Shown here piece by piece: positions 27,655-36,812 of a DNA stretch of 64,000 nucleotides (position 1 is its first letter; every line of letters starts with the position of its first letter). The stretch spans positions 74,419-138,418 of the forward strand of contig NZ_FQXM01000011.1 in NCBI RefSeq assembly GCF_900129965.1. The letters run 5' to 3'. Below the pieces are notes generated by a model. That model saw only the letters and a list, made by a program, of their open reading frames with translations. It did not search any database and had not been told where the DNA came from. The position numbers and the translations under genes are program-made. The stretch comes from Clostridium grantii DSM 8605 (GTDB lineage: Bacteria; Bacillota; Clostridia; Clostridiales; Clostridiaceae).

Positions 27655-28680
27655 ATGAGTGAAAATAAAAAAGCTACTTATATATTAGGTAGCGAAGAGC
27701 AATTAAAATGGAAACAAGACTATTTTTTAATCCAAGAGGAACAGGTTTCCTAGAACCAGGTATTGTACCCTTAGACCATGCCTCAATGAGTGCTTATAAT
27801 GTGGCTAAATCATCCTATCAAATACATCCTGACGTTTTTAATATGGAGTATTTATCCAAAGCTACTGGGTTAGATAAAGAAGAAATCATTAAGCCAATGC
27901 ACAGACTTTATGACGAGCATTTAATACTGTTTGTAATGAATCCAGCAACACAAGTTTACGGTTGAGGCCTTTATTATTGGTTCGTAAAACTTAAAAAAGG
28001 AACTTCAAAAGAAACAAAAGATAAATTATCCAAATGGTTTCAAAATAAAGATGACATCTGTACTGGATTTGAATCTACTGGTGATTTTGATTGCTTTAAC
28101 GGCGATCATATGCGTGTTTTAGATAATCTATTGACAAGCGTTATTGATCTATGGAAAAATAATCCTGAAATAGAATTTGTCCATCTTTGCTCTATTCGTC
28201 GTGATGTTCGTGAAAGTCATGTAAATATGTGGGATGCACCTAAAGATGCTTATAGAAAAGCATTCTGGGGTGATATGCAATTAGAAAAACTATCAAAAAT
28301 TCAAGATAAAATGGATTTAAATGATTTAAATATATTTGAAGCATTAAATGCTGAAAGACCTGTTGAGGATTTATTTGATTTTGATGTCCTTTCAAATATT
28401 TCAGGATTAGACCCAAAAGCCATGTTAGAAGATATAAAAGAAATTATTGAAGAAAAACGTATTCTAGTTCCAGTATTTTTCTTGAATTTTATGAAATTGA
28501 ATCTTACTAACCATATGTTTGTAATAAGAATATTCCAAAACATACCTTCTTATCGTAAAACTCAAATTGTTGATTAGCTTTCACAAATTCCTGAGTTTAA
28601 TATGGTTTTCGAATTTAGTGATGCATTCCATGATATTATGTTTTCTGCTTACAATTTTTGTTGCTCTAAACCGAAAGACT
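27655..28680 (+). pseudogene. AsnC/Lrp-like regulator, multiply broken
   Basis: AAAGGAGG precedes an ATG at 27655. Coding continues in pieces: EPGIVPLDHASMSAYNVAKS, then a TGA at 27963 where a Trp is expected (VYG-stop-GLYYWFVKLKKGTS), then GDHMRVLDNLLTSVIDLWKN and a TAG at 28575. An indel near 27705 switches the frame. The helix-turn-helix plus the GLYYWFVKLKKGT strand recall Lrp/AsnC-type or siroheme decarboxylase-type proteins. The assignment is tentative. Confidence 0.4.
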
Positions 28681-28769
28681 TTTTTTTGTTACTAACTGGT
28701 TTTTTTTTCTTTTATTTGATATAATTATTGTAACTTGAATTTTATTTATGGTAAAGGAGAGTATTAGTT

Positions 28770-29246
28770 TTGAAAATTTCTAAAAAAGGTTTTACTTTAA
28801 TTGAACTTATAATTGTTATATCTATATTGGGTATATTATCTGCTGTATCAATTCCTAAATTTATTGGTTATAGAGAAAAAGCTAACCTTGCAGCTGACAA
28901 ATACAATGCCAAAATAATTGGTGATGCATTAAATTACGCTTATATAAATGGGGATATAACCCTAAATAATAATGGAAAATCTTTTAGTGGTAAAGATTCT
29001 ACTGGAAATACTATCAGTTTTACTGGTTCTGGCAGATCTTTTGAAAAAGTCTTTGTTCCTAAATATATTGATAAAAGAATTTTGGATGAAGATGCTTTAG
29101 CTGCAGCCTTTGATCATAGGCTTTATATTTTTACACTAACGTCAACAACTAACAATATAAAAATTGATGTATCTTACAATCCAGATAGCAACAAATATTC
29201 TACATATGGCAATCTAAGCCTTTATACCATTAATTTAACTAAATAA
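28770..29246 (+). CDS. type IV prepilin-like protein
   Basis: A 158-aa pilin or pseudopilin. The leader is six residues plus glycine (MKISKKG) and the mature protein starts FTLIELIIVISILGILSAVS with Glu at position 5, the standard prepilin peptidase motif and assembly helix. The rest is a soluble, Asn/Ser/Thr-rich domain. It starts at a TTG behind AAAGGAGAG. No pilus ATPase, PilC or peptidase is nearby, so it stands alone. Confidence 0.85.
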   Translation: MKISKKGFTLIELIIVISILGILSAVSIPKFIGYREKANLAADKYNAKIIGDALNYAYINGDITLNNNGKSFSGKDSTGNTISFTGSGRSFEKVFVPKYIDKRILDEDALAAAFDHRLYIFTLTSTTNNIKIDVSYNPDSNKYSTYGNLSLYTINLTK

Positions 29247-29284
29247 TCATCTCATATTTTGTTATTTATAAGCTATTTGTCAAA

Positions 29285-29369
29285 CCCTTATTATTTTAGG
29301 GAACCTAAAATAATAAGGGCTATCCATCTCCCACTTATAGAAGATAGGAGAATTCCGCCCTTTTAGTTA
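29285..29369. mobile_element. IS605-type end with hairpin, solo copy
   Basis: The same conserved block as at 24218-24272, preceded by a 16-bp perfect hairpin (29285-29300 / 29304-29319). The hairpin differs in sequence from copy 1 but keeps the pairing. No transposase is beside it. Confidence 0.7.
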
Positions 29370-29426
29370 AATTATATAAATTCGATGCTTCTTCATATTG
29401 TTTTTGATATAATAATTCTTCCGCCA

Positions 29427-29609
29427 TCTGAATTTTTAAGCATATATATCCACTCATCTATATCCTCTTTTACAGTATTCTTAAATCTCTCTATATTAAT
29501 CAAATAGTATTCTGGGAAAATATTTACTTTTTCTTTAAAAGTTACTTTTATCCCGTAGCATTTTCTTTATAAACCAATCAAATCTTATTAATTTATTTGA
29601 ATTTTCCAT
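29427..29609 (-). pseudogene. Rpn-type gene with large internal deletion
   Basis: The first 21 codons of the Rpn gene (MENSNKLIRFDWFIKKMLRD) are joined directly to codons about 165-205 (FPEYYLINIERFKNTVKEDI, then EWIYMLKNSE). The two breakpoints in intact copies share AAAGTTAC/TTT, so the loss probably occurred between short direct repeats. The upstream flank to 29745 also matches the flank of the 46.7-kb copy. Confidence 0.8.
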
Positions 29610-29751
29610 CTGATTCAATTTCTCTCTATATACACTCTTTAGTAAAAATTTTACCATATATGTACTTTTTTAAACACTTATATATTTAATTTGGCTCCGC
29701 TCAAAATTGAGCACTCCCTTTGCCAAAACCTTAATCACTCTCCTGTTTTAT

Positions 29752-29855
29752 TATAGGGTTTTTACCCTAGATATTAATTTATACATTGTGTCTAAGCTAG
29801 ACAAATCAACGATATATTTTATGAATAAATTAATTTTTATATTGAAAACCCTATA
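29752..29855. mobile_element. 104-bp inverted-repeat element (MITE), copy 1
   Basis: Starts TATAGGGTTTTTACCCTAG and ends TTGAAAACCCTATA, with TTAATTTATAC and AATTAATTTTTATA inside each arm. Same length and layout as the elements at 45373 and 48332 but more diverged. TA ends fit IS630/Tc1-type target duplication. Confidence 0.65.
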
Positions 29856-29953
29856 GTTACTTTGTTTATTTTATTTATATAAATCTATTTTTTTGATTAT
29901 TATTCATTGTTTAATTAATGTTAATAAAAAATTGTTTACCCTTAGGAGTCTTT

Positions 29954-29988
29954 GGATTAATTTGGAAATGAAGTAGACAAATTAATCC
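29954..29988. terminator. 11-bp perfect hairpin after ATPase gene
   Basis: GGATTAATTTG pairs with CAAATTAATCC, 8 bases beyond the stop of the AlbA-type gene. There is no T tract. Confidence 0.4.
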
Positions 29989-29996
29989 TTGCTATT

Positions 29997-31136
29997 CTAT
30001 TGTTGACTAGTTATTCTAAATATTTTAACTCTAAATTCAAAACCTAACTCTTCAAACTCTGGTAATTTTAAATTATTTTTCTCATGAAACTTTATTATAC
30101 TCATGATTCCTCTTCCTATTTTGTCAGCATATCCATAGTCAACAAGCATTTGCATAATTAGAGGGTTTCTATAATAAGAAATTCCCATTTTCATTCTATC
30201 TAGTGTGAGTGTATCAGGTATTCTTCCTGGACTTCTTACTTCAATAAAGTGATCAAATATATAAACTCTAATCTTTGCACCATCTAAGCTCCAATCTCTG
30301 TGAGCAAAAGCATTTATTATTACCTCACGCAATACTTTTTTGTTATATTCATATATATCAATTCTTCTTATACCTTCAAATTTTTCACTAACTTTGTTAT
30401 GTATATTAACAAAATCCAATGTTTTATCAATAATTTCATCAGTTACATCATTTCCATTGAACCTAACTAATTGCACACCTGCGTTTTTTAACCATAAGCT
30501 TGGCTTTTTAGAGAAGAATAACATACCTGCTAGGCTAATGTATTTCTTTGAGTTAGATTCCACCATAATTTCAGTATTAAATAATAAATTTTCAAGCTCA
30601 TCATTACTAAAATCATCAATCTCTATTCCTCGTTTAGTAAAATACTCTTCTATTCTTATTTTACTAATATCTTTAAGGCTTGAGTTAAACATAGGTGTCA
30701 ATTCAAAGTGAAGAGCATTATAGTCTTGTAGCAAGCTAATCAATTCTTGCTGTGATGGTTCACGTGAAGTTGAACCAACTCTTATGTAATATTTATTATT
30801 TGTAGACACATAATAGGGCTTATTTGAAACTTTATTTACATGTATTTTTATAACCTTCTTATCATCAATTATTAACTCCTCATAGCTAGGTATAATAGGT
30901 GGAAATATTGAATTTCTACAAATATTCATTGTCCATTCTTCGAAATTTTTATCGTTAACACCTAATATTTCACCATTATCACTTATTCCAATAAATAATG
31001 TTCCACCTTCAAAATTCAAAAATGCAACTAATTCTTTTGCAATACTTTCAGGTCTAACATTTGTTTCTTTAAATTCTACATGGGAGTTCTCTCCATTTTT
31101 TAATATATCTTTTAAATCACTTATAGATAATGTCAC
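29997..31136 (-). CDS. AlbA/Schlafen-type ATP-binding protein
   Basis: A 379-aa protein with an N-terminal AlbA_2 (divergent Schlafen) domain (ENSHVEFKETNVRPESIAKE, then FEGGTLFIGISDNGEILGV) and a C-terminal GHKL-type ATP-binding domain (REVIINAFAHRDWSLDGAKI; ADKIGRGIMSI). Members are described as transcriptional regulators and often sit in defence or mobile regions. I choose the GTG at 31136, which has AGGTGAT at good spacing, over the GTG at 31145. It is the only apparently full-length member of this group here. Confidence 0.78.
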   Translation of the reverse strand: MTLSISDLKDILKNGENSHVEFKETNVRPESIAKELVAFLNFEGGTLFIGISDNGEILGVNDKNFEEWTMNICRNSIFPPIIPSYEELIIDDKKVIKIHVNKVSNKPYYVSTNNKYYIRVGSTSREPSQQELISLLQDYNALHFELTPMFNSSLKDISKIRIEEYFTKRGIEIDDFSNDELENLLFNTEIMVESNSKKYISLAGMLFFSKKPSLWLKNAGVQLVRFNGNDVTDEIIDKTLDFVNIHNKVSEKFEGIRRIDIYEYNKKVLREVIINAFAHRDWSLDGAKIRVYIFDHFIEVRSPGRIPDTLTLDRMKMGISYYRNPLIMQMLVDYGYADKIGRGIMSIIKFHEKNNLKLPEFEELGFEFRVKIFRITSQQ

Positions 31137-31190
31137 GCTAATCACCTACCCTTTATATTTAATTATATCCTAAATTCATTATAACCAAAC

Positions 31191-31280
31191 TTAAGAAATC
31201 CAACCTTTTGCTACTTGTAGTCTAGATGATTTTTTTAATCTTTTATGTCTTGGTGCACTAGGCTTCTTTTGTTTTTTCAT
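31191..31280 (-). pseudogene. truncated small basic protein
   Basis: AGGAGG precedes an ATG and 29 codons (KKQKKPSAPRHKRLKKSSRL, then QVAKGWIS), then a stop. It equals the start of a conserved small Firmicute protein that normally continues for another 40-50 residues, so it is probably a broken copy. A genuine 29-residue peptide cannot be excluded. Confidence 0.45.
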
Positions 31281-31315
31281 ACTGGCCTCCTGAATTTATC
31301 TAATGACTTGATAAA

Positions 31316-31408
31316 AGCAAAACAAAATTGTAAATAAAACCACAATTTTATTACTATATCCCAGGGTATAATAACAAATTATGGCCGGAGTGAATGATTT
31401 GTTTTGCT
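31316..31408. repeat. PR-B palindromic repeat
   Basis: 93-bp element with ends AGCAAAACAAAATTG and GATTTGTTTTGCT. A shorter relative is at 46536. Its plan resembles PR-A, with different terminal bases. Confidence 0.6.
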
Positions 31409-31410
31409 TT

Positions 31411-32487
31411 TTATTTCGCCATATATCTCGTCAATCTGCCATTTCCAACCTTACTAATCAAATCTTTATAAAGCATTTCTTTGAGCATATTAATTGCATG
31501 AGTCGTACCAATTCCCAAAGCTTCTTCAACATCACTTCGGGTGATTTCTTTTTGATTCTCAAATAATCTTAGTATCTGGAGATACTTTTGATCTTCTACA
31601 CTTAATTGTTGTGCATGTGTGTTAGGTAGAATAACCCTAAATGCACCTTCTACATTTTCAAACTTGGGTTGTACAGATAAACCTTTGTAACAACTGATTA
31701 TCTTGCTTATACCTGTGCCATATGCCTCAATTAGTTTCATTCTATAAAATAGGCTTGCTAATTTTTCATTTCTGGGTTGTGATGCTCCCATCATAGCTGC
31801 CTCTAATGATAGTCCAGATACCAGTCCTCCTAAAGAGATAATCTCTAAACGGTCAGAGTAAAGGTTTATAAATGTACTACCACTAAATGAATAATCTCTA
31901 TGAACGATAGCATTCAGCAAAGCTTCACGAATAGCATCTTCTGGATAATCCCTCTCATCTGTGCGTAGTAAATCATGAAAGGTGGCTTTTGTACCATTAT
32001 AAAAATCTATGGTTTTATAAGCATCTGTAAGCTGAACAAATATGGAACCAGTAAGTTCTTTTCTATCTTTAAAAACTAGCTTATCTGTGCCTTGAAAAAT
32101 TGCAAATTTGATAGAGTGTTTACATTGGTCTGAAACAAGTAACCCCATATTTGTATAAATATCATCAGAAGAAAGAATGCCTAAATTTTTCATTTGAACT
32201 TCAGTAAATTCTAAACCTCTTTTTTTTAATTCCTCATCTAATCTATTAAAAGTCAACTCTTGAACTAGAGAACGATTTGCCTCAAATGAATCACCATCTG
32301 TCATTTTTATCATCATACGGATAGCATCTTCAGATGCAGGGGCAGATGTTGTTCCACTTCTAACATATACACCTGTTGGTTTAAGTCCTTTATCCGTTTC
32401 ACTTTCATATAATTTCATAATACCACTCCTTATATCAGTTTCTACCACTTCTAACACATTAATAACACTAGGAGTGATAAAACGCAA
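31411..32487 (-). CDS. AlbA/GHKL ATP-binding protein, 5'-truncated
   Basis: The 358-codon frame begins inside an AlbA_2 domain (RFITPSVINVLEVVETD) with a stop only a few codons upstream, so about 100 N-terminal residues are lost. It keeps VYVRSGTTSAPASEDAIRMM, the ATPase core EALLNAIVHRDYSFSGSTF, and a C-terminal winged helix (EITRSDVEEALGIGTTHAIN). The ATG at 32418 has an AAGGAGT site and might allow a shortened protein of 335 residues. A second, worse copy is at 21179-21764. Confidence 0.7.
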   Translation of the reverse strand: MRFITPSVINVLEVVETDIRSGIMKLYESETDKGLKPTGVYVRSGTTSAPASEDAIRMMIKMTDGDSFEANRSLVQELTFNRLDEELKKRGLEFTEVQMKNLGILSSDDIYTNMGLLVSDQCKHSIKFAIFQGTDKLVFKDRKELTGSIFVQLTDAYKTIDFYNGTKATFHDLLRTDERDYPEDAIREALLNAIVHRDYSFSGSTFINLYSDRLEIISLGGLVSGLSLEAAMMGASQPRNEKLASLFYRMKLIEAYGTGISKIISCYKGLSVQPKFENVEGAFRVILPNTHAQQLSVEDQKYLQILRLFENQKEITRSDVEEALGIGTTHAINMLKEMLYKDLISKVGNGRLTRYMAK

Positions 32488-32521
32488 GGAGAACCATATG
32501 ACAGCTTATGACAAAGGAAAT

Positions 32522-32552
32522 AGCAACAAAAGTTATTCCAACTTTTGCTAGG
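32522..32552 (+). repeat. PR-A-like hairpin
   Basis: AGCAACAAAAGTTATTCCAA then CTTTTGCTAGG: a short relative of the PR-A end hairpin at the point where the ATPase gene is truncated. Confidence 0.4.
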
Positions 32553-32577
32553 ATCATAAAAACTTTTAACCATATTT

Positions 32578-32682
32578 TTAAACTCCTGAATTATAACTAA
32601 TATCTTCCTTATAGATAGCATTTAAAAAATCAATTATAGGTTTTTTATTCATATGAAATAATCTTTTCATAATCTCATCCAT
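32578..32682 (-). pseudogene. N-terminal fragment of Rpn-like gene
   Basis: 34 codons: MDEIMKRLFHMNKKPIIDFL, then NAIYKEDISYNSGV and a stop. It looks like the start of another Rpn-type nuclease protein. Confidence 0.4.
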
Positions 32683-32692
32683 ATGGATTTTA

Positions 32693-32875
32693 TTATAATT
32701 TTCTTTTTTCTTTAGCCGTTTCTATTACATTAATATTATCTCTATATATTTTTAAACTTTCTTCATACTCTACTAATTCCTCAGAAGTAAATTTAGCTAT
32801 TTCAGCCACTTTAAAAGCTTCTTCAAATATTTCTTCTGTGAATGGATTTATATACTTTGCTTTCATTTTTGCCAC
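32693..32875 (-). pseudogene. internally deleted PD-(D/E)XK transposase-like gene
   Basis: A 60-codon frame joins the N-terminal signature KYINPFTEE of the PDDEXK_2 family directly to its C-terminal helix EEAFKVAEIAKFTSEELVEY followed by EESLKIYRDNINVI. The nuclease core between them is missing. Confidence 0.6.
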
Positions 32876-32965
32876 CTCACATTTTCTTATTCTCTATTGA
32901 ATTATACCATGTTTACACTATTTTATTCATTTTGAATTTAAAAATATTGTTTTGTTCCCAAGTCA

Positions 32966-33137
32966 TAATTATTCTTGTCATAAAGCTTTTCCCAGGAGAT
33001 TCCTTGGTCAAATCAAAAAAGAACCGCCAAATAAATGACAATTCTTTAATGTTTCATTGTTTTTTTTGCTAAAGGGCTTATTCCCAGAAAATATTACACC
33101 TATGGGGTTTTTGCGAAATCTTTAGATTGAGCTTGCT
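32966..33137 (+). repeat. 172-bp repeat ending in RC core, copy 1
   Basis: Matches 48629-48800 along its whole length with few changes. It contains GGTCAAATCAAAAAAGAACC and AATGACAATTCTTTAAT and ends in the RC core (33104-33137). It lies just downstream of the RiPP operon. Confidence 0.8.
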
Positions 33138-33145
33138 ATAAAGGG

Positions 33146-33183
33146 AGCAAAAATTGTAAATGAAATGAGCAATTTTTGTTGCT
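33146..33183 (+). repeat. PR-A half element
   Basis: AGCAAAAATTGTAAATG then AATGAGCAATTTTTGTTGCT: one hairpin of the PR-A family, 9 bases after an RC core and 50 bases beyond the YcaO stop. Confidence 0.65.
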
Positions 33184-33233
33184 CAGAGCTTTTGACATTT
33201 TTTAACTAATGGATTATTATTTCACTTAATTCC

Positions 33234-35078
33234 TTATGAAATTTCACATAAATAACTCCCTACTCTTTCTTGTTGTATCATATTTTTCAATTGTGCTTTT
33301 TTCATTAAGCGAATCAAGTCTTGATATAAATGATAATCACAACATCCTCTTTTAACACAATCTTCTTTTATTCTAACGTCATGATAAATATAACTTTTTT
33401 TGAAAACATCAGCCGGATTACAAAATATATTATCTAGCTTTTGGCAAATTTCTTCCTCAAAAAATAACTTTAAATACTCTATTGTCTTTTCATGACTTTT
33501 CATTTCTAACATACCTGTAATATAGTAATTTACTGCCCTAAAGAAAGGTTTTATTTTTACTCCTCTACCTGAACATATATCTTCAAATAAATTCATTTTT
33601 TCACTAGCCTTCTCATAATTGTTTTGATAAACATAACATAAAACAACCATATATAACCATCCAAGATTAAATTCTTCCCCCGGAATCATATCATTATGTA
33701 ATAAAGTTCCAGAAAGCACACTAAGTGAACTATTTAAATCCATCCTAGAAACAGTATAAAGCACGTACAAAAGAATTGGACAATTCTTCTCATTAATTTC
33801 TCCAGGATTGTTAATTAAATATTCAACTAATGTCATACCTGCAACTAAATCAAATCCCTTATTGTCACCGCTGCCCATTTCTGACATATTAGGAATAATG
33901 ATATGAAATGATGGGAAATTAAGATAAGAAACATCTCTGATTAAAATATCATATTCTTCCCCAATTACTTCATTAATCATGTAATCTAATACAGATTGAT
34001 CATTCATCTCCGAAACATCTCTTACTGGAATAAATTCAAAAGATTTTTCTTTTTTAAATAACGAGTATGGGTATTGTCCTCGCCCTGTTTTAAATGTATT
34101 TGTTATATTTACCTCATTATCAACAAAATTGTTAGAAAAATCAAGCTTACTTCTTCTACAATAATCTGTAATATTTCCACCTTGAGCCGCTTCTGTTAAC
34201 GCCCTCTCCATTGCTACCCCAAAATCCGGATGACATCCTAATTTCACCCCAAAATAACCAGAATTATTTTCTACAATTACTAAGGCAGCAACTGGATATT
34301 TCCCTCCCAAAGAACAATCTTTTAGAAAAAAAGAAAACCCTTCAATACTTTTAAGTTTCTTGTATCTTACATAAATTTCCGGAAATTTTTCTATATATTG
34401 TATAGGTATATCCGGTAAAGAATATTGTCCTTGTATAATTTTCTTTTGAACATATCTTTCGATTATCTCTGATAAACCTTGAATTATTGCTTCTTGAGGT
34501 GTGTTTCCTGCACACATTCCATTACTGCCATACATACTAGCATAGATATTATAAGGCAAATAATTTACCCCTTTTTTTCGTTTGCTATAAAATGGAACAG
34601 TAATAAAAATATTCTGCCTCTTAGTGAGCATATATTCAGCTTTATGTAATCTCAAAAGCAAATCACTTTTTTCATCAAAATTTGCATTTTCAATATTTCT
34701 ATCTTTAAATAGCTTTTTAATTAATTCATTATTATCCTCAATAACATCTTTTACTTCCATCAGTTTCTCATCATAAGAATAATAGATATTGTCTTCTGAT
34801 AGCCTTGTTCTTGGATAAATGCTTAATAAATTGTTTTGGAACCGTTCTAAAAATTCAGCATATGCACTTGCTCTAGCATATCCTTTCGTTAAACCTTTTC
34901 CATTTGTTCCTATATTAGTATTCTTGATTGATAATCTCAAAGAATATGTGTTTGCTAAACTTTCATCCTTCCACTCTTCTTCAACTTCAATTTGATGTTG
35001 CTTTAAAATATATTGAATATACTCTACAGTTTCTTCTGGATTTTTTGATTTAAAATGCATTTTTTGTCTTTCTTTCAT
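33234..35078 (-). CDS. YcaO-domain peptide-modifying enzyme
   Basis: A 614-aa YcaO-family protein. YcaO enzymes use ATP to activate peptide backbone amides, forming azolines, thioamides or amidines. The ATP/Mg-binding blocks are visible: TKGYARASAYAEFLERFQ (about 65-82), CAGNTPQEAIIQGLSEIIER (189-208) and GVAMERALTEAAQGG (about 288-302). Residues 430-600 form helical, TPR-like repeats (LGWLYMVVLCYVYQNNYEKA), as in E. coli YcaO. The C-terminus ends GSYLCEIS and lacks the proline-rich PxPxP tail of azoline-forming TOMM enzymes. It is the last gene of the RiPP operon and overlaps the radical SAM gene by 4 bases. Confidence 0.88.
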   Translation of the reverse strand: MKERQKMHFKSKNPEETVEYIQYILKQHQIEVEEEWKDESLANTYSLRLSIKNTNIGTNGKGLTKGYARASAYAEFLERFQNNLLSIYPRTRLSEDNIYYSYDEKLMEVKDVIEDNNELIKKLFKDRNIENANFDEKSDLLLRLHKAEYMLTKRQNIFITVPFYSKRKKGVNYLPYNIYASMYGSNGMCAGNTPQEAIIQGLSEIIERYVQKKIIQGQYSLPDIPIQYIEKFPEIYVRYKKLKSIEGFSFFLKDCSLGGKYPVAALVIVENNSGYFGVKLGCHPDFGVAMERALTEAAQGGNITDYCRRSKLDFSNNFVDNEVNITNTFKTGRGQYPYSLFKKEKSFEFIPVRDVSEMNDQSVLDYMINEVIGEEYDILIRDVSYLNFPSFHIIIPNMSEMGSGDNKGFDLVAGMTLVEYLINNPGEINEKNCPILLYVLYTVSRMDLNSSLSVLSGTLLHNDMIPGEEFNLGWLYMVVLCYVYQNNYEKASEKMNLFEDICSGRGVKIKPFFRAVNYYITGMLEMKSHEKTIEYLKLFFEEEICQKLDNIFCNPADVFKKSYIYHDVRIKEDCVKRGCCDYHLYQDLIRLMKKAQLKNMIQQERVGSYLCEIS

Positions 35079-36499
35079 AATTCTTGCCTCCCTATGTTCA
35101 CCTTATAATAGTTGAACTGATCATGTGCATAATTTGAAGCTAACAAAAGCTGCTCATTAAATCTAATTATTCCTTTTTCATTTAAATGACCAAGTTTTTG
35201 TCTAAATTTGAGTACTTCTAAAGAAGCTTTATAATATATATTTCTTATTTCATTTGCTGTGAAATCTTTTGTCTCTATTACGGGAAAAAAAGTAGTGTAT
35301 TTATCTAAATTATTTTCAACAATTTTTATATGTAATTCTTCATAGTGATCCCACATATAGGTTCCTGGAAAAGGAGTACATATAGTAAAATTAACATAAG
35401 CTTCAAAGCTTACTATTTTTTTCGCTAATGTTATAGTATCCTCAATGGATTCTTTTGTATCATAAGGTTGTCCCAAAATCATATTGGTTATAGCTGGAAT
35501 CTCAAGTTCTTTACACCAATTAAAAACGTTCTCTATTTGACCAATGGTAATATTTTTTTTCAGACAATCCAGCATCTTTTGATTGCCTGCCTCAACACCA
35601 AACTGAATAATTCTCAATCCTGCTTTTTTCATTTTTATTAATAATTCTTTTGTGATCACATCAACTCTTGACTCACAATACCAAGTTACACCTAGTTCTT
35701 TTTCTATAAGAATATTTAATAATTCATCTAATCTTTTTATGCTAGCAGTCATAGTATCATCTACTATATCAATATGATTACATCCAATACTTTTTAAATA
35801 TTCAAATTCAGCTACTATACTAGTAGCACTACGCATTCTATATTTCCCCCCTGCTAGTCCTGAGGCTGCGCAAAATATACATTTACCTGGACATCCTCTA
35901 CTTGTTGAACAATTCCCTTTATGCGGATATTTATCTAATTCAAAAAACTTTCTATCTGGGAATGGTAATTCATCTAAATTTTCAATAAGTACGCTATCTG
36001 GATTATTTATTATTTCTTCACCACTCATATAAGATATTCCCATTATTTCATCTAAATTACCTTTATCCTTAATAAAATAATCACATAACTCCTTGGTTGG
36101 TATTTCACCTTCACCGCGTATAACTATATCAATAAATCCAGATTTCAATGCAGCATCAGCTTTAAATGTTACATGTGCGCCACCCATGAAAATATACTGA
36201 GTTTCATTATTCTCTTTTAGTTTTTCTGCAATGAGTATACCTGAATTAAATGTTTCTGTGGTAGTAGAAATACCTATAAGTTTAGATTGAGTTCTTACCG
36301 CCATATCTAATACATCTTCTATTGTATTTTCTGGAATGGATAAGTCCAATATTTTAACACTGTAATCAAATTGGCTTACATAAGTTGCTATATATCCTAA
36401 TCCAAGTGGAGGCATTCCTTGTGCATTAAACCCTAAATTTAAACTTGGATTAGGTGATGGAGCAAGTATTAACAAGAGATCTACTTTTTCAGATTCCAT
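35075..36499 (-). CDS. B12-binding radical SAM enzyme
   Basis: A 474-aa protein with an N-terminal cobalamin-binding domain (about 10-140, PPLGLGYIATYVSQFDYSV and YIFMGGAHVTFKADAAL) and a radical SAM core with C203-x3-C207-x2-C210 (RGCPGKCIFC). Later family signs are WYCESRVDVITKELLIKMKK and RIIQFGVEAGNQKMLDCLKK. In RiPP pathways such enzymes typically methylate unactivated carbons of the peptide. It overlaps the recognition-protein gene by 11 bases and the YcaO gene by 4, so it clearly belongs to this operon. The exact reaction is not predictable from sequence alone. Confidence 0.9.
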   Translation of the reverse strand: MESEKVDLLLILAPSPNPSLNLGFNAQGMPPLGLGYIATYVSQFDYSVKILDLSIPENTIEDVLDMAVRTQSKLIGISTTTETFNSGILIAEKLKENNETQYIFMGGAHVTFKADAALKSGFIDIVIRGEGEIPTKELCDYFIKDKGNLDEIMGISYMSGEEIINNPDSVLIENLDELPFPDRKFFELDKYPHKGNCSTSRGCPGKCIFCAASGLAGGKYRMRSATSIVAEFEYLKSIGCNHIDIVDDTMTASIKRLDELLNILIEKELGVTWYCESRVDVITKELLIKMKKAGLRIIQFGVEAGNQKMLDCLKKNITIGQIENVFNWCKELEIPAITNMILGQPYDTKESIEDTITLAKKIVSFEAYVNFTICTPFPGTYMWDHYEELHIKIVENNLDKYTTFFPVIETKDFTANEIRNIYYKASLEVLKFRQKLGHLNEKGIIRFNEQLLLASNYAHDQFNYYKVNIGRQEL

Positions 36500-36812
36500 A
36501 TTGTGGTGACCTCCTTTTGTACAACGGATTCCAGTTCAAAATCATTAATTCTTTTTGATTAAGAGCTAATAATAATTTTATACAAGCCTTATATACCTCT
36601 TCTTTATTTGTGTATTGGAGTTTTTTTACAACCTCCTCAACAATTTCATTTATTGTATATTCAGCAGTTGACATATTCCATAATATTCTACCTGCATTTT
36701 TTAATCGTATTGGCCCCTTTTCTGTTAAAACTTCAATTATCCCATTTTCATCAGAAAAACATTCTGTCACACGACAAGGCTTAAAATCCATATTATTCAA
36801 CATTTTTATCAT
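36489..36812 (-). CDS. PqqD-like RiPP recognition element
   Basis: A 107-aa stand-alone PqqD-fold protein. RREs bind the leader of a precursor peptide and present it to the modifying enzymes. The winged-helix pattern is clear: RLKNAGRILWNMSTAEYTIN, then EIVEEVVKKLQYTNKEEVYK and LLLALNQKELMILNW. The start at 36812 lies inside the end of the 50-codon gene upstream (20-base overlap); the ATG at 36803 is an alternative. It is encoded directly before the two modifying enzymes it would serve. Confidence 0.85.
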   Translation of the reverse strand: MIKMLNNMDFKPCRVTECFSDENGIIEVLTEKGPIRLKNAGRILWNMSTAEYTINEIVEEVVKKLQYTNKEEVYKACIKLLLALNQKELMILNWNPLYKRRSPQYGI

